From positions 36,810 through 100,809 of the forward strand of contig CAZBMW010000008.1 of assembly GCA_964493425.1 (NCBI GenBank): a DNA stretch of 64,000 nt. Reading direction: 5' to 3'. The DNA comes from CAYLMG01 sp964493425. Its GTDB lineage: Bacteria; Planctomycetota; Phycisphaerae; Sedimentisphaerales; Anaerobacaceae. The notes under the pieces are model-generated. The model saw only the letters and a program-made list of their open reading frames with translations. It was not told the DNA's origin and did not search any database. Both the position numbers and the translations under genes were made by a program. Positions 1-8,176 of this stretch are shown here, one piece after another. The stretch's first letter is position 1. Each line of letters begins with the position of its first letter.

Positions 1-476
1 GCCAGTAATTTTAGTTCAAGCCGGATATTTCTCTGCTGACCTTCTTTGCCCGGTGTTGTTTTTCTCGGTGCCTGGTTCGTTGCCGTCGCAAAGGCCTTAT
101 TGCCTTTCCCGCCCCGGCCCCCGATGCACACGCGAACCTTCATCCCCACCTTATCCATATCTTTTAACAGAAGATTAAGCTCATCATCGTAAATGAGTGT
201 GCCCATCGGCACTTTTATTACAAGGTCTTTACCGTTCGCTCCGTGCCGGTTGCCGCCTTCGCCGTCTTTGCCATTTTCTGCCCTCCAGTGGTGCTTGCCG
301 GCAAAATCCATAAGTGTATCGAGGTTGTCAGCCGTCTCGAAATAGATACTGCCTCCTTTTCCGCCGTCGCCGCCGTCGGGCCCACCTTTCGGCACGTACT
401 TTTCCCGACGAAAGCTCAGACAGCCGTTGCCGCCGTCACCGGCCTTAACCTGGATTTTCGCCTCATCTATAAACAT
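1..476 (-). CDS. obgE: GTPase ObgE (Obg/CgtA), N-terminal part
   Basis: Only the N-terminal 158 residues lie in the window; the gene runs off the left edge. The visible part is the glycine-rich Obg fold, starting MFIDEAKIQVKAGDGGNGC and carrying the family hallmarks FRREKYVPKGGPDGGDGGKG and GGRGGKGN. The GTPase domain is outside the window. Family knowledge: Obg binds the 50S subunit and acts in ribosome maturation and stress control. It lies downstream of rpmA on the same strand, the usual pairing, but a terminator hairpin sits between them. Start is the ATG at 474-476, where homology begins. Very secure as a family call. Confidence 0.95.
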   Translation of the reverse strand, partial: MFIDEAKIQVKAGDGGNGCLSFRREKYVPKGGPDGGDGGKGGSIYFETADNLDTLMDFAGKHHWRAENGKDGEGGNRHGANGKDLVIKVPMGTLIYDDELNLLLKDMDKVGMKVRVCIGGRGGKGNKAFATATNQAPRKTTPGKEGQQRNIRLELKLL

Positions 477-521
477 AATTTCGTTATGCGTAGTTTGTAA
501 TACTTGTTGTGTAATTATAAA

Positions 522-548
522 AAAAGGATGGCCTTAAACCATCCTTTT
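522..548 (-). terminator. Rho-independent terminator after rpmA
   Basis: Ten-bp stem AAAAGGATGG / CCATCCTTTT with a 7-nt loop. Read on the minus strand it is followed by a run of T and then TTATAATTAC. It lies between rpmA and obgE, so it should end or attenuate rpmA transcription before obgE. The plus-strand side also has TTTTAT, so it may be bidirectional. Confidence 0.75.
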
Positions 549-574
549 ATTAATCGAAATATTATCCGTTAATC

Positions 575-808
575 TTAAACAACGTGCACTTTTCTGCCCT
601 GAAAATGCACCTTTCCTTCTAATGTAGAGAAAAGTGTATAGTCTCTGCCCATCCGCACGTTTTTGCCTGCGAAAAACTTCGTGCCGCACTGCCTCAGGAT
701 AATCGAGCCTGCCTGTGCATTTTGGCCGCTGAACAGCTTAACGCCCCTGTATTTCGGGTTGCTGTCTCTGCCGTTTCTTGATGAGCCTTGTCCTTTCTTA
801 TGTGCCAT
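575..808 (-). CDS. rpmA: 50S ribosomal protein L27
   Basis: A 77-residue protein starting MAHKKGQGSSRNGRDSNPKY, the conserved L27 N-terminus, followed by GVKLFSGQNAQAGSIILRQ and KFFAGKNVRMGRDYTLFS. L27 sits at the peptidyl-transferase centre of the 50S subunit. Length is slightly short of the usual 80-90 residues but no core element is missing. An AGAGG ribosome site lies about 10 nt before the ATG. Unusually, rplU (L21), normally next upstream, is not here; the upstream neighbour is a TlpA-like lipoprotein gene. Confidence 0.96.
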   Translation of the reverse strand: MAHKKGQGSSRNGRDSNPKYRGVKLFSGQNAQAGSIILRQCGTKFFAGKNVRMGRDYTLFSTLEGKVHFQGRKVHVV

Positions 809-900
809 TTTTCAAATACCTCTAAATCAAATCATCTTCAAAAATGCATTTTACCTCATCATCCTGACCCTGTCCAGAAAAAAAATCCCCCCTCAAAGCT

Positions 901-1656
901 TTACCTTCTTGCATCCAGAACCTTCTGGATGTATTTGATTGATACGATATCTTCCACTGCCAGCTTGAGATTGCCGCGCGAATCGATAAAGTAGCTGGCC
1001 GGTACGAACAGGTTCATATCGAAAGGGGAGGGCACCGCGTCCAGGGCCACATAAAAAACCGGGAATCTTATCTTGTGTTTCGCCGCATACTCCTTGACCA
1101 TTTTTAACGTATCTTTGCCTGTATTGGTCTGATAGCATACCGCGAGGATTGCCAGCTTATCCTTGCTAATTCTCTCTCTAATCTCATTTAGAATTGCAAT
1201 CTGGCTTTGACAGCCCGGGCACCATACCGCCCACGATAAAACTATCACATCCTTGCCCCTGTAGTCACTCAGCTTGTGGACTTTGCCGTTGATATCCGTC
1301 AGTGTAAAATCGCCGGCCCATTTGCCGTACCAGTTCTTCGCCAGAAGCTTCCACTGAAACGCATCTTTGAGCAGCACATCCATTTTCAATCCTGACTTGT
1401 TTTCAGCCTTCATCTTGGGCGGTTCCGCCTCTACTATATCAGCACCACTTTTTTGTGTTTTGACGGCTTGTTGCTTTGTGTCGGCTTGATGTAGCTTCTT
1501 TAGTTCATAATCCTTTTTTGTTTCTGCCTGGCTGCTTGGTGTCGCTTCGGACTCCGGCTCCTCTTTCTTACCACAGCCTAAAGGGCACATTAGCCCCAAA
1601 ATTCCGAGCAGAAAAATCGTCACATACATCCGTTTTATTTTTTTAAGAGGATACAT
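901..1656 (-). CDS. TlpA/ResA-like thioredoxin-fold lipoprotein
   Basis: A 251-residue exported protein. The N-terminus is a lipoprotein signal (hydrophobic FLLGILGLMCPLGCGKKEE; the Cys of PLGC is the likely lipidation site), then a charged low-complexity linker to about residue 70, then a thioredoxin-like domain with the redox motif WAVWCPGCQSQ (CPGC active site). Family knowledge: TlpA/ResA proteins reduce disulfides in apocytochromes or other envelope proteins. The start chosen is the inner ATG at 1654-1656 because TAGGAG lies 7 nt before it; the ten upstream in-frame codons have no such support. The substrate is unknown. Confidence 0.85.
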   Translation of the reverse strand: MYPLKKIKRMYVTIFLLGILGLMCPLGCGKKEEPESEATPSSQAETKKDYELKKLHQADTKQQAVKTQKSGADIVEAEPPKMKAENKSGLKMDVLLKDAFQWKLLAKNWYGKWAGDFTLTDINGKVHKLSDYRGKDVIVLSWAVWCPGCQSQIAILNEIRERISKDKLAILAVCYQTNTGKDTLKMVKEYAAKHKIRFPVFYVALDAVPSPFDMNLFVPASYFIDSRGNLKLAVEDIVSIKYIQKVLDARR

Positions 1657-1704
1657 TTCGTTTACTCCTAAATTAACACGTAACATACAACCATAAAAAC
1701 CAGC

Positions 1705-1732
1705 ATTTTATCAATCCAAAACATAAGTTCAA
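1705..1732 (-). promoter_or_regulatory. Sigma70-type promoter for the TlpA-like gene
   Basis: On the minus strand TTGAAC (-35), a 16-nt spacer and TAAAAT (-10), giving an mRNA leader of about 40 nt before the start at 1656. Pattern match only. Confidence 0.45.
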
Positions 1733-1766
1733 GAACTTTTTACTCCTCTGTCAACTCGAAAATCGG

Positions 1767-1794
1767 TTGACAAAATAAATCGGCAGATTAACAT
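1767..1794 (+). promoter_or_regulatory. Possible sigma70 promoter for the antiporter operon
   Basis: TTGACA (-35), 16-nt spacer, TAACAT (-10), about 75 nt before the first antiporter start. The -35 overlaps the right arm of an inverted repeat, TCAAC-N10-GTTGA (1751-1770), that could be an operator. Pattern match only. Confidence 0.35.
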
Positions 1795-1876
1795 TGTTTC
1801 TTTTGGCCTGTTGGCTTTGGTTTTTACCTGTAACTGTTCGTAGCTTTCTTTTTTACTGTTTTTTTATTGAAATAAG

Positions 1877-3574
1877 ATGAGCGAGCTTTTGACTTCAATT
1901 GTATCACAAGGCGGGCATCTGAACCTTATTTTGCTTATAGGCATTGCCATTTTTGGCGGAACTGCCGGCGCCAGAATCTTCCGCAGGTTTCACATTCCCC
2001 AGGTTGTCGGCTATGTTACAATAGGCATCCTTTTAGGCCCCGTCTTAAAAATCATAAATCCATCTGTCGTTGGCGCTTTTGAGCCTTTCAATGCCTTTGC
2101 TCTGGGCATAATCGGTTTTCTTATCGGCGGAGAGCTCAAAAGGGATATCTTCACACGATTCGGCAAACAGGTTTTCTGGATTTTGCTTTTTGAAGGTCTG
2201 ACTGCATTTTTGCTCGTTGTCTTACTTTCCTTTCTCGCAGCCTCTTTCTTTTTCCAGTGGCACCTCGCCTTGGCAATCGCTCTTGTTTTCGGCGCGATTT
2301 GTTCCGCCACCGACCCTGCCTCGACCGTTAATGTCCTCTGGGAGTATAAAACGAGAGGCCCGCTAACCTCTATGCTCACCGCCATCGTTGCTCTCGATGA
2401 CGCACTCGCTATGTTTTTGTACATCTGTTCTGTCCCAATCGCCGCAATTCTCATAGGTCATCAGCAGTCCGGTTTACTTAGAATGACCTTGTTGTCCCTT
2501 TATGATGTATCGGGTTCGCTGCTGCTCGGCTTTATCGCGGGCCTGCTGCTCCGTTTTATTATTAAGCTGCTCGAGGATGATGAGCTTATTCTGATTTTTT
2601 CTATAAGCTCGATAATCCTGACTATTGGTTTGGCTAAGATGCTTGAGCTGGACGTGATTTTATCTTCGATGGCGTTCGGCCTGACCTTTGTTAATACCGA
2701 GCCAAAGAGAAGCTCCAAAAGTTTCGACCTTGTTCAAAGATTTTCTCCACCCGTTTACGTCCTGTTTTTTGTTCTCATCGGCTCACGCCTGAATGTTTCA
2801 GGTTTCACCGCACATATAGCAATTTTTGCAGTAGCTTATGTTCTCGGGAGTATAATCGGCAAGACGTCCGGTTCGTATCTGGGAGCTGTTTATTCGAAAG
2901 CCGTCCCAACGATAAAAAAGTATCTTGGCTTCTGTCTCTATCAGCAGGGCACTATCGCCGTCGCTTTGCTCATTATGGCCAGTCAGCGTTTCGAGGGTGA
3001 AATCAGGGACCTGATGTTATCAGTGATAATTGTCGGTATTTTTACACTTCAGCTCGTCGGCCCCGTCTTTGTAAGAGCTTCTGTTAAAAAAGCCGGCGAG
3101 GCAGGCCTGAATATCACCGAGGATGACTTGATAAAAGCCTATAAAGTCAGTGACGTTATGGACACCAAAATGTCCGTCATAGCGCCGGGATTGTCTTTGA
3201 GCGAAGTCATTAAAATTGTCAGCGCCACCGACAGCTTTTATTATCCCGTTATTGACTCCGAGAGCAGACTCCTCGGAGCAATCACCCTCGACAGCATCAG
3301 GACCACATTTGCAACTCAGGAATTGAACGACTGGCTGGTTGCTCTGGATATCGCTGTCTCTGTCCCGGCAAAACTGAATCCGCAAGTCTCTTTAGCCGAA
3401 GCTCTCGATAAAATAAAATATCTGGATGTGGATTATTTACCCGTTGTTAGTCCTGACAACGGTGATAAAATAATAGGAGTTCTTGATGCTCGGGCTGTCC
3501 ATCGCAGGCTGATTGCTGAAGTTTTGGCTAAGCAGAGAGAGGCCGACAGTATGGGCAGGCCTGTGGAAGTGTGA
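1877..3574 (+). CDS. CPA2-family cation/proton antiporter with C-terminal CBS pair
   Basis: A 565-residue membrane protein. Residues 1-410 form about 12 hydrophobic helices of the monovalent cation:proton antiporter-2 type (HIPQVVGYVTIGILLGP; ATDPASTVNVLWEYKTRGPL; IVALDDALAM). The Asp-Asp pair in ALDDAL resembles the two-acid motif of electrogenic Na+/H+ exchangers rather than the Gln-Asp of KefC. Residues about 425-555 are two CBS domains (VSDVMDTKMSVIAP; DYLPVVSPDNGDKIIGVLD) that probably sense nucleotides. It is first of a four-gene run with an EIIA-like protein and two more antiporters. Transported ion (Na+, K+) cannot be told from sequence. Confidence 0.9.
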   Translation: MSELLTSIVSQGGHLNLILLIGIAIFGGTAGARIFRRFHIPQVVGYVTIGILLGPVLKIINPSVVGAFEPFNAFALGIIGFLIGGELKRDIFTRFGKQVFWILLFEGLTAFLLVVLLSFLAASFFFQWHLALAIALVFGAICSATDPASTVNVLWEYKTRGPLTSMLTAIVALDDALAMFLYICSVPIAAILIGHQQSGLLRMTLLSLYDVSGSLLLGFIAGLLLRFIIKLLEDDELILIFSISSIILTIGLAKMLELDVILSSMAFGLTFVNTEPKRSSKSFDLVQRFSPPVYVLFFVLIGSRLNVSGFTAHIAIFAVAYVLGSIIGKTSGSYLGAVYSKAVPTIKKYLGFCLYQQGTIAVALLIMASQRFEGEIRDLMLSVIIVGIFTLQLVGPVFVRASVKKAGEAGLNITEDDLIKAYKVSDVMDTKMSVIAPGLSLSEVIKIVSATDSFYYPVIDSESRLLGAITLDSIRTTFATQELNDWLVALDIAVSVPAKLNPQVSLAEALDKIKYLDVDYLPVVSPDNGDKIIGVLDARAVHRRLIAEVLAKQREADSMGRPVEV

Positions 3575-3610
3575 TTTTTCTATTAATCTCTATTAAATGG
3601 GAAACTGATT

Positions 3611-4423
3611 ATGAAGCTGATAGATTTAATGCGAAAAGAATGCATTGTTGCAAATGCGGCCCCTGAGAATAAAGAAGCCGCCTTAAAAATGGTCGTCGAA
3701 TCTGCGAAGAAAAATCCCATTCTAAAAGATATCTCGCAGGACTCCCTGTTTGAAGCTCTTCTTGAAAGAGAGCGCCTCGGTTCTACCGGTTTCGGCTCGG
3801 CAGTAGCAATCCCGCATTGTCGAATCAGTTCTATTACCGACTTCGTGGTCGGCATTATTACGGTTCCTTCAGGTGTCGGCTTTGAGGCTCTCGATGAAAA
3901 AGACGTCAAACTCATTGTTTATATCATAGCTCCGCAGGAGCAGACCAACAGGCATATCAGGCTTCTGTCTGCTGTCTCACAGACTCTTTTGATACCGGGA
4001 GTGGTTGAAGAAATACTTGCTCAAAAAAATGAGCAGACAATTCTGGAAAGTTTTCTTAGGCACACGCAAGCCGATATTAGAACTGAAGGCCAGACAGAAA
4101 AAAGTATATTACATATTCTTATTCAGGAGGAGAGTATTTTCAGGGACATAATCAGTGTCCTTGCCTCGATTGAGCCGACTTCTTTGGTTGTTATTAATGC
4201 TGAAACCGCTGCATCTTATCTTTCAAAGATGCCTTTATTCGCTGCGTTTTGGAACCATAGTTCACGAACGGAGGCAAAAATTATTATTACTCTCGTGGAA
4301 AGCGGACTTACAAATGAAATCATAAGGCGAATTGAATCTATAACCGGGAATCTTAACGAACGCACCGGAATTATGATAAACGTCCAGAACGTTTCTTATT
4401 CTGTTGGTTCTTTGCAGGCTTAA
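3611..4423 (+). CDS. PTS EIIA (fructose/Ntr type) with a C-terminal PII-like region
   Basis: A 270-residue soluble protein. Residues 1-150 match the EIIA-2/EIIA-Ntr fold, with the phospho-accepting His69 in GSAVAIPHCRI and TGFGSAVAIPH before it. Residues about 165-270 are a separate domain; the pattern FRDIISVLASIEPTSLVVI and RTGIMINVQNV suggests a ferredoxin-like, PII-type fold, but this is inference. It sits between two CPA2 antiporters, 36 bp after one and 43 bp before the next, so its probable role is regulating ion exchange in response to PTS phosphorylation. Soluble PTS partners HPr, EI and a second EIIA lie at 46-49 kb. Confidence 0.85.
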   Translation: MKLIDLMRKECIVANAAPENKEAALKMVVESAKKNPILKDISQDSLFEALLERERLGSTGFGSAVAIPHCRISSITDFVVGIITVPSGVGFEALDEKDVKLIVYIIAPQEQTNRHIRLLSAVSQTLLIPGVVEEILAQKNEQTILESFLRHTQADIRTEGQTEKSILHILIQEESIFRDIISVLASIEPTSLVVINAETAASYLSKMPLFAAFWNHSSRTEAKIIITLVESGLTNEIIRRIESITGNLNERTGIMINVQNVSYSVGSLQA

Positions 4424-4466
4424 GGTAAAACCTCGCGCATTGTAACTTTAGGATGAAAGCTGAAAA

Positions 4467-5723
4467 ATGAATTTTGACCTGTCGTTTCTCAAAATCTCCT
4501 TATTAACTGCTCTTGGTCTGCTCTCTGTTATTGGCTTTTATCTCGGCCGGACGGCGAGACTGGTCAGGTTGCCTTCTCTTATCGGTTATATGGTTCTCGG
4601 TGTAATACTTGGTCCTTCGTTATTTAACATCCTGGATGAGCCGGCTCTCGAAAGCCTCTCGTTTCTGACGCAGGTAGCACTTGGTTTTGTCGCCTTCAGT
4701 ATCGGTACCGAGCTGAATATGGCCTCCTTGAAAAAGCTCGGCGTCGGAATAGTCTCTATAATTTTCGCCGAGTCTTTCGGAGCTTTTTTTGTGGTTACTG
4801 CCGGTATCTATCTGTTAACCAGGGATTTACCTTTTGCCCTTATTTTTGGTGCGATGGCTCCTGCGAGTGCACCTGCAGGTACCGTTGCCGTTATTCAGGA
4901 GTATAAGGCTAAAGGTAGCCTAACGAAGGCACTTTATGCGGTTGTTGGTTTTGATGACGGTCTTGCAATTCTTATTTTTGGCTTTGCTGCAGCCCTGGCT
5001 AAAAACCTTCTCATAGCGGAGGCTGCCGGCGGCCCGCACGAAAATGTCCTTCTCGCCTTGTCCCAGCCGGCGGAAGAAATTTTCTTTAGCTTTCTTTTAG
5101 GTGCATTTGTGGGATTTGTTATCAGCATTCTGGCGCGAAATATAAAAAATTCCAGGGAGTTGTTAATACTAATCTTCGGAGTGGTTTTGGTAGCTACAGG
5201 TTTGTCGAATCGATGGCACCTGTCCTTGATTCTTACCAATATGGTTGCTGGTTTCGTACTGGTAAATACCAGGCAGCACTCTGTATCACATAATGTTAAT
5301 GAAGCGATTTTAAGTGTTATGCCGTTGTTATTCGTCCTTTTCTTTTGTCTTGCGGGTGCACATCTGGAGGTTTCGACGCTGCCGGCATTGGGGCTCGTCG
5401 GACTCGTTTATATCCTTACAAGGTCGGCTGGACTCATAGGAGGTGCCAGGCTTGGTGCTATGTTCGGAAAGGTTGATGAAAATGTAAAAAAGTATATAGG
5501 TCTTGGAATCTTATCACAGGCCGGAGTCGCAATTGGACTCTCACTTATAATAAAACACGAACTGGATGTGCTTGGCACAACTTATAATATCCCGCATGCC
5601 GCTAAAATCGGTGTGGATGTCCTTACTACTGTCACTGCAACCTGCATTTTCTTTGAAATCGTCGGTCCTATTCTCACTAAAGTTGCCCTTCGAAAAGCTG
5701 GTGAAATACCTCATGAGCAATAA
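4467..5723 (+). CDS. CPA2-family cation/proton antiporter, no CBS tail
   Basis: A 418-residue membrane protein with the same core as its neighbours (LPSLIGYMVLGVILGPSLF; APASAPAGTVAVIQEYKAKG; VVGFDDGLAILIFGF with the Asp-Asp pair). It ends right after the last helix (IVGPILTKVALRKAGEIPHEQ), where the other two antiporters in this run continue into CBS domains. The EIIA-like gene just upstream may supply its control in trans. It is clearly a divergent paralogue, not a recent duplicate. Confidence 0.88.
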   Translation: MNFDLSFLKISLLTALGLLSVIGFYLGRTARLVRLPSLIGYMVLGVILGPSLFNILDEPALESLSFLTQVALGFVAFSIGTELNMASLKKLGVGIVSIIFAESFGAFFVVTAGIYLLTRDLPFALIFGAMAPASAPAGTVAVIQEYKAKGSLTKALYAVVGFDDGLAILIFGFAAALAKNLLIAEAAGGPHENVLLALSQPAEEIFFSFLLGAFVGFVISILARNIKNSRELLILIFGVVLVATGLSNRWHLSLILTNMVAGFVLVNTRQHSVSHNVNEAILSVMPLLFVLFFCLAGAHLEVSTLPALGLVGLVYILTRSAGLIGGARLGAMFGKVDENVKKYIGLGILSQAGVAIGLSLIIKHELDVLGTTYNIPHAAKIGVDVLTTVTATCIFFEIVGPILTKVALRKAGEIPHEQ

Positions 5724-5773
5724 CTTTAATATATTTCGTTTTTCTGCGATGATATTCCAATGAAAAAATTGCT

Positions 5774-7456
5774 ATGTGTTATACATCTGTCATAGCGAGT
5801 GCTGATAACTTCTTAAATCTGGCTTTGCTGTTCGGCCTGATTATTCTCGGCGGAACTGTCGGGGCTCGACTTTCGCAAAAAATCCACGTACCTCAGGTCG
5901 TAGGTGCTATCTTCATCGGCATATTGCTCGGTGACGTCTCCGGCCTTATAAAGCCCGAAACAATCGAAAAGCTCGAACCTTTTACAATGTTCGCTCTCGG
6001 CCTGATAGGCTTTATGATAGGCGGCGAATTGAGAAGTGAGGTATTCAAAAAGTACGGCAAACAGTTCTTCACAATACTTTTCTCACAGGGTCTCGGCGCC
6101 TTTTTACTCGTCGCTGCAGGAACTTCGCTGGCCGCTTTAGTGATAACGGAACAGCCCGCTACCGCTGTCGCTCTTGGCCTGGTCTTCGGAGCCATCGCCT
6201 CTGCCACCGCGCCCGCCGCAACCGCTAATGTCTTATGGGAGCACAAAACAAGAGGTCCGTTGACTGCCGCAATTCTCGCTATTGTCGCCCTCGATGATGC
6301 TCTCGCGCTTCTGCTCTATAGAGCTGCTGCTACCGGAGCAAAAGCACTTACCGCAGGCCCGGCCGAAGATTCCGTATTGGCTGGCACTTTTTTACTGCTC
6401 GCTGAGATTGTCGGTGCAATTTTACTTGGCTTTCTCGCCGCATTGTTTCTATTTTATTTGTTAAAGATTGTTAAAGCTGAGGACAAAATCCTCGAATTTA
6501 CTCTCGCCTCGCTTTTATTGGTCGTCGGTGTATCGATGATACCTCACATTGACCCTATTTTACCCGCTATGGTTTTAGGCCTTACTCTTGCAAACCTGAT
6601 GCCCAGACAGAGCAGAGCTGTTTTCAAGCTTGTGGAGAAATTTTCGCCGCCGATTTACATCTCGTTTTTCGTCCTTGCCGGTGCGCATATGCAGTTCGAC
6701 AGGCTCACGATACCTGTTATTGTTATGATTTTGGTTTTTATTTTTACCCGGGCAGGCGGCAAAATCCTCGGTTGCTGGTTTGGGGCGACGTTTTCTACCG
6801 CTCCGAGGGTAGTTCAAAAATACCTTGGTATCTGCCTGCTGCCGCAGGCCGGTGTCTCTATTGGCTTGGCTATTCTCGCAAGCCGTCAGTTTGAGCCGCT
6901 TCTCGGACATACGATTATTATGGTAGTTATGACTGCCACATTCGCTATGGAAATTCTCGGCCCAATCCTCGTTAAAACAGGTGTCGCAAAAGCCGGTGAA
7001 ATCGGCTTGAATGTAACCGAGGAGGACCTGATAAAAACTTATGCCGTAAAGGATGTTATGGATACCTCGCCTGTTACTATTACACAGGACCTGCCCCTTC
7101 ATCAAATCCTCGAGGTCTTCAGCAGCACCGAAAATCTCTATTATCCTGTTATTGATAACGACTCAAGGATTATTGGTATAATAACCGTCGCCGACATCAA
7201 GCAGATCTTTGCCAGTCAGGATGTCGCCGGATGGCTGCTCGCCTGCGATGTCGCCGAGCCCGTCCTCGACAAAACTACTCCGAAAAAATCTCTCGAAGAG
7301 GCCGTCGAGCATATGGATAAGTTCAGCTTGGAAAATTTGCCTGTCGTTGAGAGCGAACATAATGACAAGCTCGTTGGAGTGCTCGACTATCGAAAGACTC
7401 TGCGTAAAATAAGTGCCGAAGTCCTGCGCAGAAGGCAAATGGCTGATAGTTCATAG
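5774..7456 (+). CDS. CPA2-family cation/proton antiporter with C-terminal CBS pair
   Basis: A 560-residue protein, close in layout to the first antiporter of the run: a transmembrane core to about residue 410 (IHVPQVVGAIFIGILLGD; ATAPAATANVLWEHKTRGPL; IVALDDALALLLYR) and two CBS domains (AVKDVMDTSPVTITQDLP; ENLPVVESEHNDKLVGVLD). The N-terminal MCYTSVIASADNF lacks an obvious ribosome site, so the exact start is less certain. It ends 43 bp before rnpA. Co-occurrence of two CBS-tailed and one tail-less antiporter around one EIIA suggests a single ion-homeostasis unit. Confidence 0.88.
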   Translation: MCYTSVIASADNFLNLALLFGLIILGGTVGARLSQKIHVPQVVGAIFIGILLGDVSGLIKPETIEKLEPFTMFALGLIGFMIGGELRSEVFKKYGKQFFTILFSQGLGAFLLVAAGTSLAALVITEQPATAVALGLVFGAIASATAPAATANVLWEHKTRGPLTAAILAIVALDDALALLLYRAAATGAKALTAGPAEDSVLAGTFLLLAEIVGAILLGFLAALFLFYLLKIVKAEDKILEFTLASLLLVVGVSMIPHIDPILPAMVLGLTLANLMPRQSRAVFKLVEKFSPPIYISFFVLAGAHMQFDRLTIPVIVMILVFIFTRAGGKILGCWFGATFSTAPRVVQKYLGICLLPQAGVSIGLAILASRQFEPLLGHTIIMVVMTATFAMEILGPILVKTGVAKAGEIGLNVTEEDLIKTYAVKDVMDTSPVTITQDLPLHQILEVFSSTENLYYPVIDNDSRIIGIITVADIKQIFASQDVAGWLLACDVAEPVLDKTTPKKSLEEAVEHMDKFSLENLPVVESEHNDKLVGVLDYRKTLRKISAEVLRRRQMADSS

Positions 7457-7499
7457 TTGCAGTTGAAAAAAATGTAGAATAATATTTGCATTTGTTTTT

Positions 7500-7904
7500 A
7501 TGAAGCGTTTATCTTTTCCAAAATCGGCAAGGCTTCTAAAAAACAGCCAGTTCAAGGCTGTTCTTGCTCGCAATATCCGCTCTTCGGACTCTTTGCTTAC
7601 CGTCTTTATGGCCAAAAATAATCTTGGTCGCCCACGCCTCGGCCTATCCGTCGCAAAGGCCCTCGGCTCCGCTGTTATCAGAAATCGCCTGAAGAGATTA
7701 ATAAGAGAGGCTTTTAGAAAGAACCAGCACGAAATACCCCAGGGCTTCGATTATCTGGTTATGCCCTCAGCTAAGTTTACCGAATCCGCAAAGGCCTCCG
7801 GCCCTGAGCGGATTGTGAAAAAAATAACCTTTGAGCAGGTGGAAAACTCTCTTTTGAAACTTATAAACCGGGTTGGACAAAACCGACCCGGCAAAGTACA
7901 ATAA
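7500..7904 (+). CDS. rnpA: Ribonuclease P protein component
   Basis: A 134-residue basic protein with the RnpA pattern: LLKNSQFKAVLARNIR near the start, RPRLGLSVAKALGSAVIRNR and LKRLIREAFRKN, the conserved RNR helix that binds the RNase P RNA. It helps the catalytic RNA remove 5' leaders from pre-tRNAs. rpmH, its usual upstream partner, is absent; it follows the antiporters by 43 bp and precedes a MerR gene by 5 bp. Confidence 0.93.
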   Translation: MKRLSFPKSARLLKNSQFKAVLARNIRSSDSLLTVFMAKNNLGRPRLGLSVAKALGSAVIRNRLKRLIREAFRKNQHEIPQGFDYLVMPSAKFTESAKASGPERIVKKITFEQVENSLLKLINRVGQNRPGKVQ

Positions 7905-7909
7905 GCAGA

Positions 7910-8176
7910 ATGGCAGAGAAGAAAACGCAATTGTTCTCTATTGGGCAGGCTGCAAAAAAAGCTGGAATTTCTCGACAGTCTCTGCAATATTATCTTATGG
8001 TGGGACTCATTGAGCCTACCTGGGTTACTCAGACGAAAAGAAGACTCTTCGATGAAAGAGCTGTTGAGCGGGTCAGGATTATTAAAAGGCTGAACAAAAC
8101 CGGATATCCGCTCAGGGAAATTAGAGAGTTGTTCCTCGAAGAAAAGCTGGATTTGAAAGGGCGCAAAAGTGAGTGA
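7910..8176 (+). CDS. Short MerR-family transcriptional regulator
   Basis: An 88-residue protein that is almost only the MerR winged helix: FSIGQAAKKAGISRQSLQYY (helix-turn-helix), then LIEPTWVTQTKRRLFDERAV and GYPLREIRELFLEE. It lacks the usual C-terminal dimerisation coil and effector domain. Its stop overlaps the next gene's GTG start by 8 bp, so the two are translated together. It could control the MCE gene or the rnpA run; no target site is recognisable. Confidence 0.82.
   Translation: MAEKKTQLFSIGQAAKKAGISRQSLQYYLMVGLIEPTWVTQTKRRLFDERAVERVRIIKRLNKTGYPLREIRELFLEEKLDLKGRKSE

Noticed and set aside
2011..2454. Antisense frames inside the antiporter, hem and antiporter-like genes
   Set aside because: They mirror well-supported genes on the other strand and show no family features.
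5760..5795. Eleven-codon leader-like peptide MKKLLCVIHLS overlapping the third antiporter start
   Set aside because: No attenuator structure and a weak ribosome site; probably chance.
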